Below, piece after piece: positions 45,018 through 54,309 of a stretch of DNA of 64,000 nucleotides (the stretch's first letter is position 1; every line of letters begins with the position of its first letter). A model generated the notes under the pieces. That model had not been told where the DNA came from. It made no database searches and was given only the letters and a program-made list of their open reading frames with translations. The stretch comes from Flavobacterium geliluteum (GTDB lineage Bacteria; Bacteroidota; Bacteroidia; Flavobacteriales; Flavobacteriaceae), in the NCBI RefSeq assembly GCF_017948595.1, contig NZ_JAGFBV010000004.1, positions 1 to 64,000 on the forward strand, written 5' to 3'. A program made the position numbers and the translations under genes.

Positions 45018-45599
45018 TTATTTTTTCAAAGCAATTTTTTTTCGAATATTACTTAAAAAAACATTGGTAATCCCAAGATAAGCAGCTATTTGTATATTAG
45101 AGAGTCGTTGTATGATGTGTGGGTATTTCTCTCTAAATTCGATATATCTAGATTCTGCTGTTTTGCTCAGATTATCAATCATTCGTCTTTGAAGCGCTAC
45201 GTGCGTTTTTTGCGTCATTACCCTGAATAATTTTTCTATTTTTGGCAAATTAGCGTATGAAAATTCTTTGTTTATTTTTGTAATGACCAGCACTTCACTA
45301 TCCTCGAGAGCTTCTATATAAAGCTGTGAAGGAGTTTCATTGCAAAAGCTATCAATATCGGTAATCCACCAATTTTCTACTGCAAAATAGAGAATTTGCT
45401 CAAAACCATTCTGATCTATATGGTACACCCGAAAAAGACCTTTTGTAACAAAACCTTCAAACTTACAGACTTCGCCTTCTCTGAGTAAAAAACCTTTTTT
45501 CTGAATTGACTTTTGCTCGAATAAATCACAAAATTCTTCTGTTTCATTTTCAGAAAGTACAATATGTTTTCTAATGTTCTGTTTTAGAAGTTCTTTCAT
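45018..45599 (-). CDS. Crp/Fnr family transcriptional regulator
   Basis: From the ATG at 45599 the protein is 193 residues, starting MKELLKQNIRKHIVLSENET. The frame extends upstream only to a TTG at 45626, so the ATG is preferred. It has a cNMP-type domain (KKGFLLREGEVCKFEGFVTK, GLFRVYHIDQNG) and a C-terminal helix-turn-helix (NIQIAAYLGITNVFLSNIRK). It is close in sequence to the 42800 regulator. It is isolated between the MBL-fold gene and the SDH operon; no target is evident. Confidence 0.9.
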   Translation of the reverse strand: MKELLKQNIRKHIVLSENETEEFCDLFEQKSIQKKGFLLREGEVCKFEGFVTKGLFRVYHIDQNGFEQILYFAVENWWITDIDSFCNETPSQLYIEALEDSEVLVITKINKEFSYANLPKIEKLFRVMTQKTHVALQRRMIDNLSKTAESRYIEFREKYPHIIQRLSNIQIAAYLGITNVFLSNIRKKIALKK

Positions 45600-45739
45600 A
45601 TTCGAAGTACGTAAAATAGCTGTCAAAGAAGTTTTTTTACTTTAAACGTAGCTAAGTTACAGAAAATATTAAATAAAGAACACAATTGGAGTGATACAAT
45701 TTGTTTTTAAGATAAGTTTATTTTTACAAAAAAACAGCT

Positions 45740-46486
45740 TTACTTTTTTAAAAGTTGTGCTTTATTGTATTCATAGTTCATTCGAGCGATCGACAATAGC
45801 GATATATCCTGAGGGCATTCTACCTCGCAAGCTCCAGTATTTGAGCAACTTCCAAAGCCTTCTTCGTCCATCTGATTTACCATTGTAATGACTCTTTTTG
45901 AGGTTTCCAGCTTTCCTTGTGGCAATAAGGCCAAGTGTGTTATTTTTGCACTTGTAAATAATGCAGCACTGGCATTTTTACAGGTTGCAACGCAGGCACC
46001 ACATCCGATGCAGGCTGCAGCATCAAAAGAAGCCTCACTTGCTTCGTAAGTGATAGGAATGCTGTTGGCCTCTGGCGCTTGCCCTGTCGAAACACTAATA
46101 TAACCTCCTGAGCCGATGATCGCATCCAACGATTTTCGGTTGATTTTTAAATCTCTCAGCACAGGAAATGCTAAAGCTCGAAAAGGTTCAATGTAAATAG
46201 TGTCTCCATCCTTAAAACTTCGCATGTGCAGCTGGCAGGTGGTGGTATGTTTGAGCGGGCCGTGCGCCCTGCCGTTTATCATTATTCCGCATTGTCCGCA
46301 AATACCTTCTCGGCAGTCGTGATCAAACTCTATCACTCGCTCGCCACGCTGTAAAAGCGATTCGTTTAAAAGATCCAGCATTTCGAGAAAAGACATGTGT
46401 TCAGAGATATCATCTATTTCATAATCGACCATATTTCCTTTGGCAGCGGTGTCAAGTTGGCGCCATATTTTTAGATGCAGTTTCAT
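45740..46486 (-). CDS. sdhB: succinate dehydrogenase / fumarate reductase iron-sulfur subunit
   Basis: The 248 residues hold a plant-type [2Fe-2S] site ([20 protein letters not shown]) and two C-terminal clusters ([13 protein letters not shown] and [14 protein letters not shown]), the standard order of the SdhB/FrdB subunit. It passes electrons from the flavoprotein to the membrane quinone site on the cytoplasmic side. It is the last gene of the porin-transporter-sdhCAB run, 17 bp after sdhA. Confidence 0.95.
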   Translation of the reverse strand: MKLHLKIWRQLDTAAKGNMVDYEIDDISEHMSFLEMLDLLNESLLQRGERVIEFDHDCREGICGQCGIMINGRAHGPLKHTTTCQLHMRSFKDGDTIYIEPFRALAFPVLRDLKINRKSLDAIIGSGGYISVSTGQAPEANSIPITYEASEASFDAAACIGCGACVATCKNASAALFTSAKITHLALLPQGKLETSKRVITMVNQMDEEGFGSCSNTGACEVECPQDISLLSIARMNYEYNKAQLLKK

Positions 46487-46503
46487 TTTTTATTTTTTTG
46501 AAA

Positions 46504-48414
46504 TTATTTGTAACTCCTTACCGCAAGTTCTACCGAATCAAAGACTAACGGTTCTTTGTGAAGTTCCGGAAGCTGTCCTTCTCCTTTCCATTCCCAAGCA
46601 GAGACATAGCAAAAATCAGTATCATTTCGAACTGCTTCTCCTTCTGTCGTCTGAAATTCTTCTCTAAAATGTGCCCCGCAGGATTCTTCTCTTTGCAGCG
46701 CATCATGGCACATAAGTTCGGCCAGCTCGATATAGTCTGCTACACGTCCTGCTTTTTCCAGTTCACTGTTTAGTTTTTCGTCTCCCGTTATCAAAAGGTC
46801 GTTTTCAAAAGATTTCTTCAATAATTGTAGCGAATCGATTGCTTCCTGCAGTTTTTCTTTACTTCGCGACAACCCACATTTTTCATAGAGAAGTTTTCCA
46901 ATTTTTTTATGAAAATAATCTACAGAATACTTTCCCTTACAGTTCAAAAACATATTTATTTGTTCCTGAGCCGATTTTTCCGCTTCCGCGAAAGCGGGAT
47001 GATCCGTATTTATTTTTGGTGTTTTTAGCTCACCGGACAAATAATTTGGAATAGTGTAAGGTGCAATGAAATAACCGTCTACACAAGCTTGCAGAAGAGA
47101 ATTGGCTCCGAGTCTGTTGGCTCCGTGATCCGAAAAATTAGCTTCTCCCAATGCAAAAAGTCCGGGAATAGTCGTCATTGGTTCATAATCAACCCAGAGT
47201 CCGCCCATCGTAAAATGTGCGGCAGGAGAAATGAGCATCGGCTCTTTGTAAGCGTCGATTCCGTTAATTTTTTCATACATCGAAAATAAATTACCATATT
47301 TCGACTTTATTTTTTCAATTCCTTGAAAATCAATTGCTTTAGAAAAATCAAGATAAACTGCATTTTTCATAGATCCAACGCCAAAACCTGCGTCAATACG
47401 CTCTTTTGCGGCGCGTGAAGAAATATCTCTTGGCGCAAGATTTCCAAAAGCAGGATAGCGGCGCTCGAGGTAGTAATCTCGTTCTTCCTCAGGAATACTA
47501 TTAGGATTGCGTTGGTCTCCCGCCTTCAATGGTACCCAAATACGTCCATCATTTCTAAGTGATTCAGACATTAATGTTAGCTTAGATTGGCTTTCGCCCC
47601 GTTGAGGAAGGCAGGTAGGATGGAACTGAATCCAGCTAACGCCCGCCATATATGCGCCTTTTTTATGTGCCCGCCATATAGCCGATCCGTTGCAGCCCAT
47701 TGCCAGAGTAGAAAGGTAATAAACCTTGCCATATCCGCCTGTTGCCAGCACTACAGCATCTGCCTCATGACGTTCCAGAGCTCCTGTTTCCAGATTTCGG
47801 GCTATGATTCCTTTGGCTTTTCCATCAATCAGGACAAGTTCTACCATCTCATGACGTGTGTGCAAGGCAACTTTTCCAGCAGTTGCTTGGCGTAGAAGTG
47901 CCTGATAAGCTCCCAATAAAAGTTGCTGTCCCGTTTGTCCGCGAGCGTAAAACGTTCTTGATACCTGAACTCCTCCAAAAGATCTGTTGTTTAGATATCC
48001 TCCATATTCTCTTGCAAAAGGAACTCCTTGAGCAACGGCATGGTCAATCAGTTTGGCAGAACATTCGGCCAGTCGGTACACGTTTGCTTCCCTAGATCTA
48101 AAGTCACCGCCTTTTATGGTATCATAAAACATTCTAAAAACGCTGTCGCCGTCATTTTTGTAATTCTTTGCAGCATTAACACCGCCTTGCGCCGCAACAG
48201 AATGTGCCCTTCTGGACGAATCTTGAAAACAGAAGGATTTTATATTATAACCCTGTTCTGCAAGAGAAGCGGCACAAGAAGAGCCTGCCAATCCCGTACC
48301 TACTACAATGATGTTGAGTTTAGTTCGATTAGCAGGATTGACAAGCTTTGCTGTGGCTTTATAGTTGTCCCATTTAGTTTCCAGAGAACCTTCAGGTATT
48401 TTTGAGTCGATCAT
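46504..48414 (-). CDS. sdhA: succinate dehydrogenase / fumarate reductase flavoprotein subunit
   Basis: The FAD motif [20 protein letters not shown] begins the protein, and the covalent-FAD histidine is H71 in [12 protein letters not shown]. Catalytic motifs follow ([51 protein letters not shown]). The 636-residue length fits the Bacteroidota type. It interconverts succinate and fumarate in the cytoplasm. Positions 46980-46997, coding the PAFAEAE segment, hold a GC-rich near-palindrome of the kind dispersed in flavobacterial genomes. The gene follows sdhC by 8 bp. Confidence 0.95.
   Translation of the reverse strand: MIDSKIPEGSLETKWDNYKATAKLVNPANRTKLNIIVVGTGLAGSSCAASLAEQGYNIKSFCFQDSSRRAHSVAAQGGVNAAKNYKNDGDSVFRMFYDTIKGGDFRSREANVYRLAECSAKLIDHAVAQGVPFAREYGGYLNNRSFGGVQVSRTFYARGQTGQQLLLGAYQALLRQATAGKVALHTRHEMVELVLIDGKAKGIIARNLETGALERHEADAVVLATGGYGKVYYLSTLAMGCNGSAIWRAHKKGAYMAGVSWIQFHPTCLPQRGESQSKLTLMSESLRNDGRIWVPLKAGDQRNPNSIPEEERDYYLERRYPAFGNLAPRDISSRAAKERIDAGFGVGSMKNAVYLDFSKAIDFQGIEKIKSKYGNLFSMYEKINGIDAYKEPMLISPAAHFTMGGLWVDYEPMTTIPGLFALGEANFSDHGANRLGANSLLQACVDGYFIAPYTIPNYLSGELKTPKINTDHPAFAEAEKSAQEQINMFLNCKGKYSVDYFHKKIGKLLYEKCGLSRSKEKLQEAIDSLQLLKKSFENDLLITGDEKLNSELEKAGRVADYIELAELMCHDALQREESCGAHFREEFQTTEGEAVRNDTDFCYVSAWEWKGEGQLPELHKEPLVFDSVELAVRSYK
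46980..46997. repeat. GC-rich near-palindrome inside sdhA
   Basis: CCGCTTCCGCGAAAGCGG is self-complementary except for one C/A pair. It is strikingly GC-rich against its surroundings. I recall this motif as a frequent intergenic palindrome in Flavobacteriaceae. Here it is in frame and codes for part of [11 protein letters not shown]. Confidence 0.45.
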
Positions 48415-48422
48415 TTTGATAC

Positions 48423-49079
48423 TTATTTAAAATAAATGTAAAGAGGTATTGCCATAAAACCTCCTGTAATAATGAGTGTATATACCCATCCGATTATTTT
48501 TACTGCTTTTATATATTTAGGATGATAAAGCCCCAATGTTCCGGAAGCACTAAAAAATCCGTGCAGTAGATGAAAGCCCAGTGCAACCAAGGATATTTCG
48601 TAAATCAAAACGTACCAAAACTGAGAATAAGAGTGTACAACTATTGCATATAAATCCTTGTGACCGTTGCTGTCGAGAGGCAATTCTGTAAATTGGTACA
48701 CATACCAGAAATCCTTAAAATGAATTATAAGAAACAATAGTAATATAGTACCGAGAATTCCCATATTTCTGCTGTTCCATGCGCTGGCGTAATTTCTCTT
48801 ATCATAGTAATAATTTTTTCCGCTTGCTGTCTTATTTTTTATCGTGATAAGAAGAGCCAACACAACATGACCCATAATTGATACATACAATATCCACGAA
48901 ATTATTTTGATCAGAATATTGCTGGAGAGCATCTTTGAATACCAATTGAACTGTTCTCTTGCCACATCTTCGGGCAGTAAAAGCTGAAGATTTCCCAGTA
49001 AATGTATCACGAGAAAAAAGCACAGAAAAAGACCTGTGTTAGCTATAAATAGCTTCTTTTTTAGTGTGCTATTTTTCAT
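48423..49079 (-). CDS. sdhC: succinate dehydrogenase cytochrome b subunit
   Basis: The 218 residues form five membrane helices ([93 protein letters not shown]) with histidines placed to bind two b hemes (HLLGN, GHVV, HFKD, HLLHG). This is the single-chain type B anchor found with Bacteroidota SdhAB. It holds the quinone site. It is followed by sdhA after 8 bp and preceded by the DASS transporter after about 40 bp. Confidence 0.93.
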   Translation of the reverse strand: MKNSTLKKKLFIANTGLFLCFFLVIHLLGNLQLLLPEDVAREQFNWYSKMLSSNILIKIISWILYVSIMGHVVLALLITIKNKTASGKNYYYDKRNYASAWNSRNMGILGTILLLFLIIHFKDFWYVYQFTELPLDSNGHKDLYAIVVHSYSQFWYVLIYEISLVALGFHLLHGFFSASGTLGLYHPKYIKAVKIIGWVYTLIITGGFMAIPLYIYFK

Positions 49080-49119
49080 AAGATCAAAATATTATAAAAA
49101 TTCATAGTAAAAGATATTA

Positions 49120-50550
49120 TTACCAAAGCCCGATAGCTTTCCACCAAAGTCCTCCTACAGTAAACCATATCAGTAGAAAAAGAACACTCATATAAAATCC
49201 TTGTTTCCACCAATCTTTTAAGTCTACGTAGGTGCTTCCAAAGAAAATAGGAGCGGGACCATGACCATAATGAGTAAGCGACCCCATGAGTGAGGCACAG
49301 GCTCCGAGGAATATGGCAAGCATCGTTCCCGGAACTCCTACTGCAATTCCTACGGATAAAAAAACAGAATACATTGCGGCTACTTGTGCTGTTGCACTGG
49401 CAAACATGTAATGGCAGTAAGAATATACGATAATAATAAGCGGAAAAGCCCAATGCCAGCTTAGTTGAGAAAGTTCACTACCGACCAATTTGCCAAACCA
49501 ACCAATAAGTCCAAGTGAATTTAGGTAGGATCCCATCATTACAAGAGATGAAAACCAGACAATGGTATCCCAAGCTCCCTTTTCAGATTTTACGTCTTCC
49601 CAAGTTAGTACGCCGCTCAATAGCAAGATGCAAAGTCCTATTAATGCTGCCGTAGTGGCATCAATGGCAAATAAATTTCCGAAGATCCAAAGTACGAGCA
49701 ATATGATGAAAGTAGCGACCATTAACCATTCTTTTAGAGAAACAGGCCCCATTTCGTCAAGTTGTTTTGCTGCTATTGCGGGTGCTTCTTTCGTTTCTTT
49801 TAATTCTGGAGGATAGGATTTATAAAGAAATAACGGAATCAGTAAAAAACAAACAAGACCAGGGACAGAGGCAGCAAGTGCCCAGCTTCCCCATGTAATG
49901 TTTACGCCCAGATCGGCAGCGAATTTCTGCGCCATAGGATTACTGGCGGTAGCTGTTAAAAACAGTACTGAGGTAATCATATTAGCATTATAACTGCTAA
50001 GGGTAAGGTAAGCGCCAATTTTTCTGTGTGTTTCAGGTTTTTCAGCATGCGATCCCATATTTGTGGCAATTGATTTCATGATAGGGTAGATAACTCCTCC
50101 GGCTCTTGCTGTATTACTCGGAATAGCCGGGGCAAGTATAAGATCAGCCGTATTTAATCCGTAGGCTAGACCAAGCGGACTTTTTCCGAATATTTTAATA
50201 AAATTGTACGCTATTCTTGTCCCAAGACCTGTTATAATAAATCCTCTAGCAATAAAAAAAGCAAGTCCGATTAGCCATATTGTAGCGTTTCCGAATCCAC
50301 TCAGCGCATTCACAATAGATTTTGCAGGATCTCCGGGAGCAAGTACTTGGGTGACGGCACATAATGTTATTCCGATTATAGCCATAGTTCCCATTGAAGC
50401 AGCTTTTGAAATGATCCCCACAATAGTAGCGACAAAAATAGCAAGGAGGTGCCATGCATTGGGCTGCACGCCTTCTGGATTTGGGATAAACCAAATTGTA
50501 AGGCCTATGGCGCAGGTAATAAAAACAGATTTGAAATTGATCTCTTTCAT
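49120..50550 (-). CDS. DASS family anion transporter (dicarboxylate/2-oxoglutarate-malate type)
   Basis: The 476 residues make about twelve membrane segments with the SLC13/DASS motifs PSNTARAGGVIYPIMKSIAT and FLTATASNPMAQKFA, each holding the S-N/T signature of a substrate hairpin. The family carries dicarboxylates or tricarboxylates, either with Na+ or by exchange. It lies between a porin (10 bp) and sdhC (40 bp), so succinate, fumarate or malate is the likeliest cargo. The closest named group is the YbhI/2-oxoglutarate-malate type. Confidence 0.9.
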   Translation of the reverse strand: MKEINFKSVFITCAIGLTIWFIPNPEGVQPNAWHLLAIFVATIVGIISKAASMGTMAIIGITLCAVTQVLAPGDPAKSIVNALSGFGNATIWLIGLAFFIARGFIITGLGTRIAYNFIKIFGKSPLGLAYGLNTADLILAPAIPSNTARAGGVIYPIMKSIATNMGSHAEKPETHRKIGAYLTLSSYNANMITSVLFLTATASNPMAQKFAADLGVNITWGSWALAASVPGLVCFLLIPLFLYKSYPPELKETKEAPAIAAKQLDEMGPVSLKEWLMVATFIILLVLWIFGNLFAIDATTAALIGLCILLLSGVLTWEDVKSEKGAWDTIVWFSSLVMMGSYLNSLGLIGWFGKLVGSELSQLSWHWAFPLIIIVYSYCHYMFASATAQVAAMYSVFLSVGIAVGVPGTMLAIFLGACASLMGSLTHYGHGPAPIFFGSTYVDLKDWWKQGFYMSVLFLLIWFTVGGLWWKAIGLW

Positions 50551-50560
50551 AATAATTAAT

Positions 50561-51754
50561 TTAGAATCTTACCTGCAATTGTACGTAAGCAAGGCTATTA
50601 GAATTTGTGGTCGTAAGAGGAATACTTTTTTTATAAATATCTATAGAAACTCCCATCTGTAGTGCGGCATAAAAATCATCCGCAAAAATCAGAGACAGGT
50701 TAGGAATTAAGGTTTGGCGTATATTACTGTCTATTTTGTAATTTTCATCAAAATATTCATAACGGGAAGAAAATTCGATAGCCCGCAATCTTCTATTCTT
50801 ACAATCGTATCTTAGGGTAGGAAGCAGGTAAAAACCCTGCATTTTAAACTCACTTATAGATGGTTTTATAACTTGATTTACATCTGAATTACTTGCCATG
50901 TATGCCAGAAAATTGGTACCTGTCTTTCCTTCGGTCATCAGTAGCAGTTGCCATTTTTCTGAGAAATTAATTTTACCCGTAAGATCAATACCGTAAGCAT
51001 TTCCGATACCGCTTTCGCCAAGGTTTCCTCTCGCAATATTGGCTCCGATTGTTATCGTTTTGGCTACATCAGTTTCTAGCCTCAGATAGGTATTTTTTGT
51101 ATTATTGTTATCTTTCTTCTGGTTTTTATTGTTTCCGTTGTAGACTCCTGCATAATATCTTAAACTGCCACTTGGTACTATATTTCCAAATATAGATACC
51201 CCGATCTGGAAACTCTGCCATCCGTTTTTTCCAAATGCATAATACTGATTTGAAAAATCAAGTGTGCGTATGATATCAACGGGAACAACATCTTCTATTC
51301 CGAAAAAAGGACGAAATTGTCCTGCCTGTAGGCTGAAATATGGATTGAGTTTGTACTTTATATACGCATTTTCAAGTACCTTATTAGACGGATTATCATT
51401 GAATTCGGCAAAATTCACCAGTACATTGGCGGAAAAATGGTCATTTATATCTGTTTTGAGCATTACTCTTGCTCGCTTTAGCATAAAGGTATTGGTAATG
51501 CCTTTTGTTGTGTTAGGTTCAAAATTTTTTCCATCAACGTCTGCGTCTTTTGTCAGCGAATAGACATAGCGGGTTTGCAGTACGCCCGCAAAACTCAGTT
51601 TTCTCTTGTAAGCAGAATAATTGGTAATGGTATCTGTAGAAGATGTCCTGTCTTTTTGCTGCGCCAACGATGGTAGCATAATTGAAAATAAAGCAATTAA
51701 GAACATTTTCTTTTTTGATAAAAAAAGAGGCGGAGAAGTCAATTTATGTAGCAT
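50561..51754 (-). CDS. phosphate-selective porin O/P family protein
   Basis: A signal peptide (KMFLIALFSIMLPSLAQQ) starts a 397-residue barrel of alternating beta strands (LSFAGVLQTRYVYSLTKDAD, RVMLKTDINDHFSANVLVNF, PYFSLQAGQFRPFFGIEDVV). It ends in the outer-membrane signature LAYVQLQVRF. It fits the OprO/OprP-like family, whose members in Bacteroidota are often general anion porins. As the first gene of the run it probably admits dicarboxylates across the outer membrane for the next gene. A TGAT/ATCA palindrome lies 56 bp upstream of its ATG. Confidence 0.88.
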   Translation of the reverse strand: MLHKLTSPPLFLSKKKMFLIALFSIMLPSLAQQKDRTSSTDTITNYSAYKRKLSFAGVLQTRYVYSLTKDADVDGKNFEPNTTKGITNTFMLKRARVMLKTDINDHFSANVLVNFAEFNDNPSNKVLENAYIKYKLNPYFSLQAGQFRPFFGIEDVVPVDIIRTLDFSNQYYAFGKNGWQSFQIGVSIFGNIVPSGSLRYYAGVYNGNNKNQKKDNNNTKNTYLRLETDVAKTITIGANIARGNLGESGIGNAYGIDLTGKINFSEKWQLLLMTEGKTGTNFLAYMASNSDVNQVIKPSISEFKMQGFYLLPTLRYDCKNRRLRAIEFSSRYEYFDENYKIDSNIRQTLIPNLSLIFADDFYAALQMGVSIDIYKKSIPLTTTNSNSLAYVQLQVRF

Positions 51755-52158
51755 GACGATTTGTTCTTTTAAAATGAAATGTAAATGAACGACTTAAATA
51801 TCCTTAAAGATATGATTTTTATCATATTTTTCTTAAAAAGTCAATTATAATTTTTTAAATAACGCTAATTTGTTCAATAAAAATAAAATGTGAATGCAAG
51901 GATTTTTTATTCAGGCACATTCTTTGTCTAAGCTTATACATTACTGATAAAAACATTAGAAAATTATCATTATTTGTGATAAAATATTCAATATTTTCGA
52001 GCGTTAAAATGAAAATTTCGAAGTTTTTTTTTAAAATTTTGTAAAAAAGAATTAAAAACAAAATAGAATATTTGTATTATAAATAGTACGATTTTACCGT
52101 TTGGTTTTCGTATAAAAATATTTTTTGAACATTTTGTCTGACTTTAAAAAAGAAACAA
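51755..52158. other. 404-bp divergent region between the porin and a response regulator
   Basis: No gene is supported. The region is very AT-rich. The clearest element is the palindrome at 51810-51827 near the porin start. No clear consensus promoter was found for the response regulator at 52159. Confidence 0.45.
51810..51827 (-). promoter_or_regulatory. Crp/Fnr-like palindrome upstream of the porin-transporter-sdh run
   Basis: ATATGA (51810-51815) and TCATAT (51822-51827) form a dyad with the core TGAT-N4-ATCA, the half-site arrangement of Crp/Fnr proteins. On the minus strand it adjoins TATCTTTA, a near -7 box. The match is to a general family pattern, not to a proven site. Confidence 0.5.
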
Positions 52159-52614
52159 ATGAATAAAAAAGGAGATATTATAGTAATAGAAAATAATCAA
52201 CGTGATAAAAATTTATTTATTGAGGTTTTTAGAGAATTGGGGTTTTCTAATAAAATAGCCTATTTTAAATCGGGAAAAGAGGCTTACAATACGATTATTA
52301 AAAATAAAGTAAATCCATTTCTAATATTTTCAGATATTGTACTGCTTCAAATGGAAGATCATAAGTTAATTGACCGAACGTACAAAAATGTAAGCAAAGA
52401 GCTTAATTGTCCTTACATGTTCTTTACTACGGCAGTAGCGCAATATTTTATAATTGATGCCTATTCTAATCCAACAAAAAGCTATTTTGTAAAACCCTAT
52501 AACTATGAAAAATTCAAGAATACGATCAAATCTATTATTGAATATTGGCTTAAAGCCGAGAAAATGACGCACCATATTGAGAAAAAAGTGCTAAAAATAG
52601 AGGCAAGTGATTAA
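52159..52614 (+). CDS. CheY-like response regulator, single domain
   Basis: A 151-residue receiver with acceptor Asp59 (FLIFSDIVLL) and Lys112 (YFVKPYNYEKF) in the usual places; no output domain follows. The early acidic pair is EN (VIENNQRD) rather than DD, so metal binding may be weaker. It resembles the single-domain regulators that work in phosphorelays with phytochrome-like kinases. No kinase gene is adjacent. It ends in a strong bidirectional terminator. Confidence 0.85.
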   Translation: MNKKGDIIVIENNQRDKNLFIEVFRELGFSNKIAYFKSGKEAYNTIIKNKVNPFLIFSDIVLLQMEDHKLIDRTYKNVSKELNCPYMFFTTAVAQYFIIDAYSNPTKSYFVKPYNYEKFKNTIKSIIEYWLKAEKMTHHIEKKVLKIEASD

Positions 52615-52693
52615 TGCTTTTCTTTAACATCTTATTCAAGAAAACCAACGCAGACAATGCGTACAAGTGCTTATAAGCCCAAAAAAATAGTAT

Positions 52694-52723
52694 AAAAAAC
52701 TCCTCACACATGAGGAGTTTTTT
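52694..52723. terminator. bidirectional terminator
   Basis: AAAAACTCCTCA (52695-52706) and TGAGGAGTTTTT (52711-52722) form a perfect 12-bp stem. It separates the convergent regulator and lipoprotein genes. Confidence 0.88.
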
Positions 52724-52738
52724 GGTATAAACAGGTTT

Positions 52739-53104
52739 CTATTTGCTGGTAAGTGTTATTTTCATCGTTGGGTTATCTAGTATTAAACCCTCATGTTCGA
52801 TGTCACTTACATACTTATAAGGTGTTTGCGTTTCGTCCTTTAAGACCAGACTTTTTCCTCCTTCTGATAAAATAAAAGTTCCGTTCATGTCATGTTCCAA
52901 AAAACCGGTTACTTTTCCATCTTCTGTAAAGGTTAGATTTCCTTTGGACAAAATTAAATTTTTTAACGAATCAGATAGTGGTTTTTTAAGTTCCACAGCG
53001 GTAACTTTCCAGGAATTAATAAGCTTTTTTCTCCCCTTGTGACAGGAAACAAATAACAGTGCAAAGATGGCAATCGCAACAATAAGTAATTTTGATTTTT
53101 TCAT
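52739..53104 (-). CDS. lipocalin-like lipoprotein
   Basis: A lipoprotein signal (LLIVAIAIFALLFVSC) precedes about 100 residues resembling small Bacteroidota lipocalin-like proteins (LINSWKVTAVELKK, LTFTEDGKVTGFLEHDMNGT). Such proteins may bind a ligand in a barrel; none is known here. It stands alone and is probably anchored in the periplasm or outer membrane. Confidence 0.7.
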   Translation of the reverse strand: MKKSKLLIVAIAIFALLFVSCHKGRKKLINSWKVTAVELKKPLSDSLKNLILSKGNLTFTEDGKVTGFLEHDMNGTFILSEGGKSLVLKDETQTPYKYVSDIEHEGLILDNPTMKITLTSK

Positions 53105-53357
53105 GATTTTTGGTTTTAAAGTTAGAAAGCAAAAGATACAAAAAAAACAATTACATGTTGCTAAAAATCAATTATTTATAGAAGGAGAATTAACATAGAT
53201 GAATTCGAAATTAAATAGTATTACGACAAGAAAATAATATAATCTAGCGATAAACCAATGTGTAAAAGTAGGATGAAAAACTAAAATATTGATAAAAAAT
53301 GATCCAAAAGTATGATGATAGCAACCTTACTAGAAAAAAATAAAGAATAGTTGTAAT

Positions 53358-54290
53358 TTAGTTTAAAGTCAATGCTCCTAAAATTTCTTCATACATAAAT
53401 GGCCCTCCTGGATATTGAGCCGTATAATCGAGATTTAGCCATACTTGACCACGTTCATCAATATGGTAGTGTAGCTTTTTCTTGTAACTTTCTCTCTTAA
53501 AAAGTACATTTTTTATCAAATAATTGACCTTTTCTAAGTCGATTAAAGAGCCAATAAGAATTTCAGGATAAATATGACCTTTGGTGTGTATAAGCCTCGG
53601 AGTGCCTCCAATAGAGCGAATCGCCGCAGCCATCAAAATAGAATGATCGTCGCAATCCCCGGAAAAATATTGCAAAGACTCGCTTGCGGTAGCAATATAA
53701 TCACCTTCTTTTGGGTCGTTAACGTAATTCCAACGGCTATTAATTTCTTTAAAAACGGCAAAACACTGTATAATGGTTCGATAATCCGAATAGCCTTTTA
53801 TACCTTTAAAATGTTCTGTAGTGGCCATAATCGCAAAATTTCGAACCTTTGGATCTTGGTATTCGATGGCATTGATAATTTTTGATTTATTAGGGAACGG
53901 AAGCAATTTGGCCACAATAATATCCTGAGGAAACGGATTGTCTGACATGGTGTAAATCATCGAATTGTAATCTTCCGAAATTTCATTAAAACCATAGTTT
54001 CCAAATACAGAACCATACACCAAAACCAACAAATATAAGGCAATACAAACAATTATAATGGTTCGCAAATACATTAAAATTAGAAAAAAACAGGCCAAAA
54101 CAAACAAGAAAATAAACACTCTGTCGATGTTAAAAGGCCATTGCAGATCGATTAAATTCTGATGTAGAATAATGAAGACAGGAATCGTTATTAAAACACT
54201 CAGCAACATGATGATAATCCGGTCCCAAGGCGATTTTACCTGTAGTTTGGATTTTAATTGCGGAAAGTTAATTTTAGGAATTCTTATCAT
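53358..54290 (-). CDS. membrane protein with transglutaminase-like domain
   Basis: From the ATG at 54290 (MIRIPKINFPQLKSKLQV; the upstream TTG at 54305 is less likely) it is 310 residues. Three hydrophobic segments lie near residues 28-110. A transglutaminase-type domain follows with catalytic Cys in YFSGDCDDHSILMAAAIRSI, His in TKGHIYPEILIG and Asp in VWLNLDYT. It may be a membrane-bound cysteine protease or amidase, as many bacterial members are. It is followed by nothing in the same direction and preceded by the binding-protein gene after about 20 bp, so those two may be one unit. Confidence 0.8.
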   Translation of the reverse strand: MIRIPKINFPQLKSKLQVKSPWDRIIIMLLSVLITIPVFIILHQNLIDLQWPFNIDRVFIFLFVLACFFLILMYLRTIIIVCIALYLLVLVYGSVFGNYGFNEISEDYNSMIYTMSDNPFPQDIIVAKLLPFPNKSKIINAIEYQDPKVRNFAIMATTEHFKGIKGYSDYRTIIQCFAVFKEINSRWNYVNDPKEGDYIATASESLQYFSGDCDDHSILMAAAIRSIGGTPRLIHTKGHIYPEILIGSLIDLEKVNYLIKNVLFKRESYKKKLHYHIDERGQVWLNLDYTAQYPGGPFMYEEILGALTLN

Positions 54291-54309
54291 ACTTACAAAA
54301 AGCAATATT

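Noticed and set aside
47587..48405. Long plus-strand frames across sdhA
   Set aside because: They are antisense to a strongly conserved flavoprotein and show no recognisable motif or start signal.
49076..49453. A 125-codon minus-strand frame over the end of the DASS gene
   Set aside because: It lies in another frame of a clear transporter gene, has no domain and has a cysteine/serine-rich composition typical of a shadow frame.
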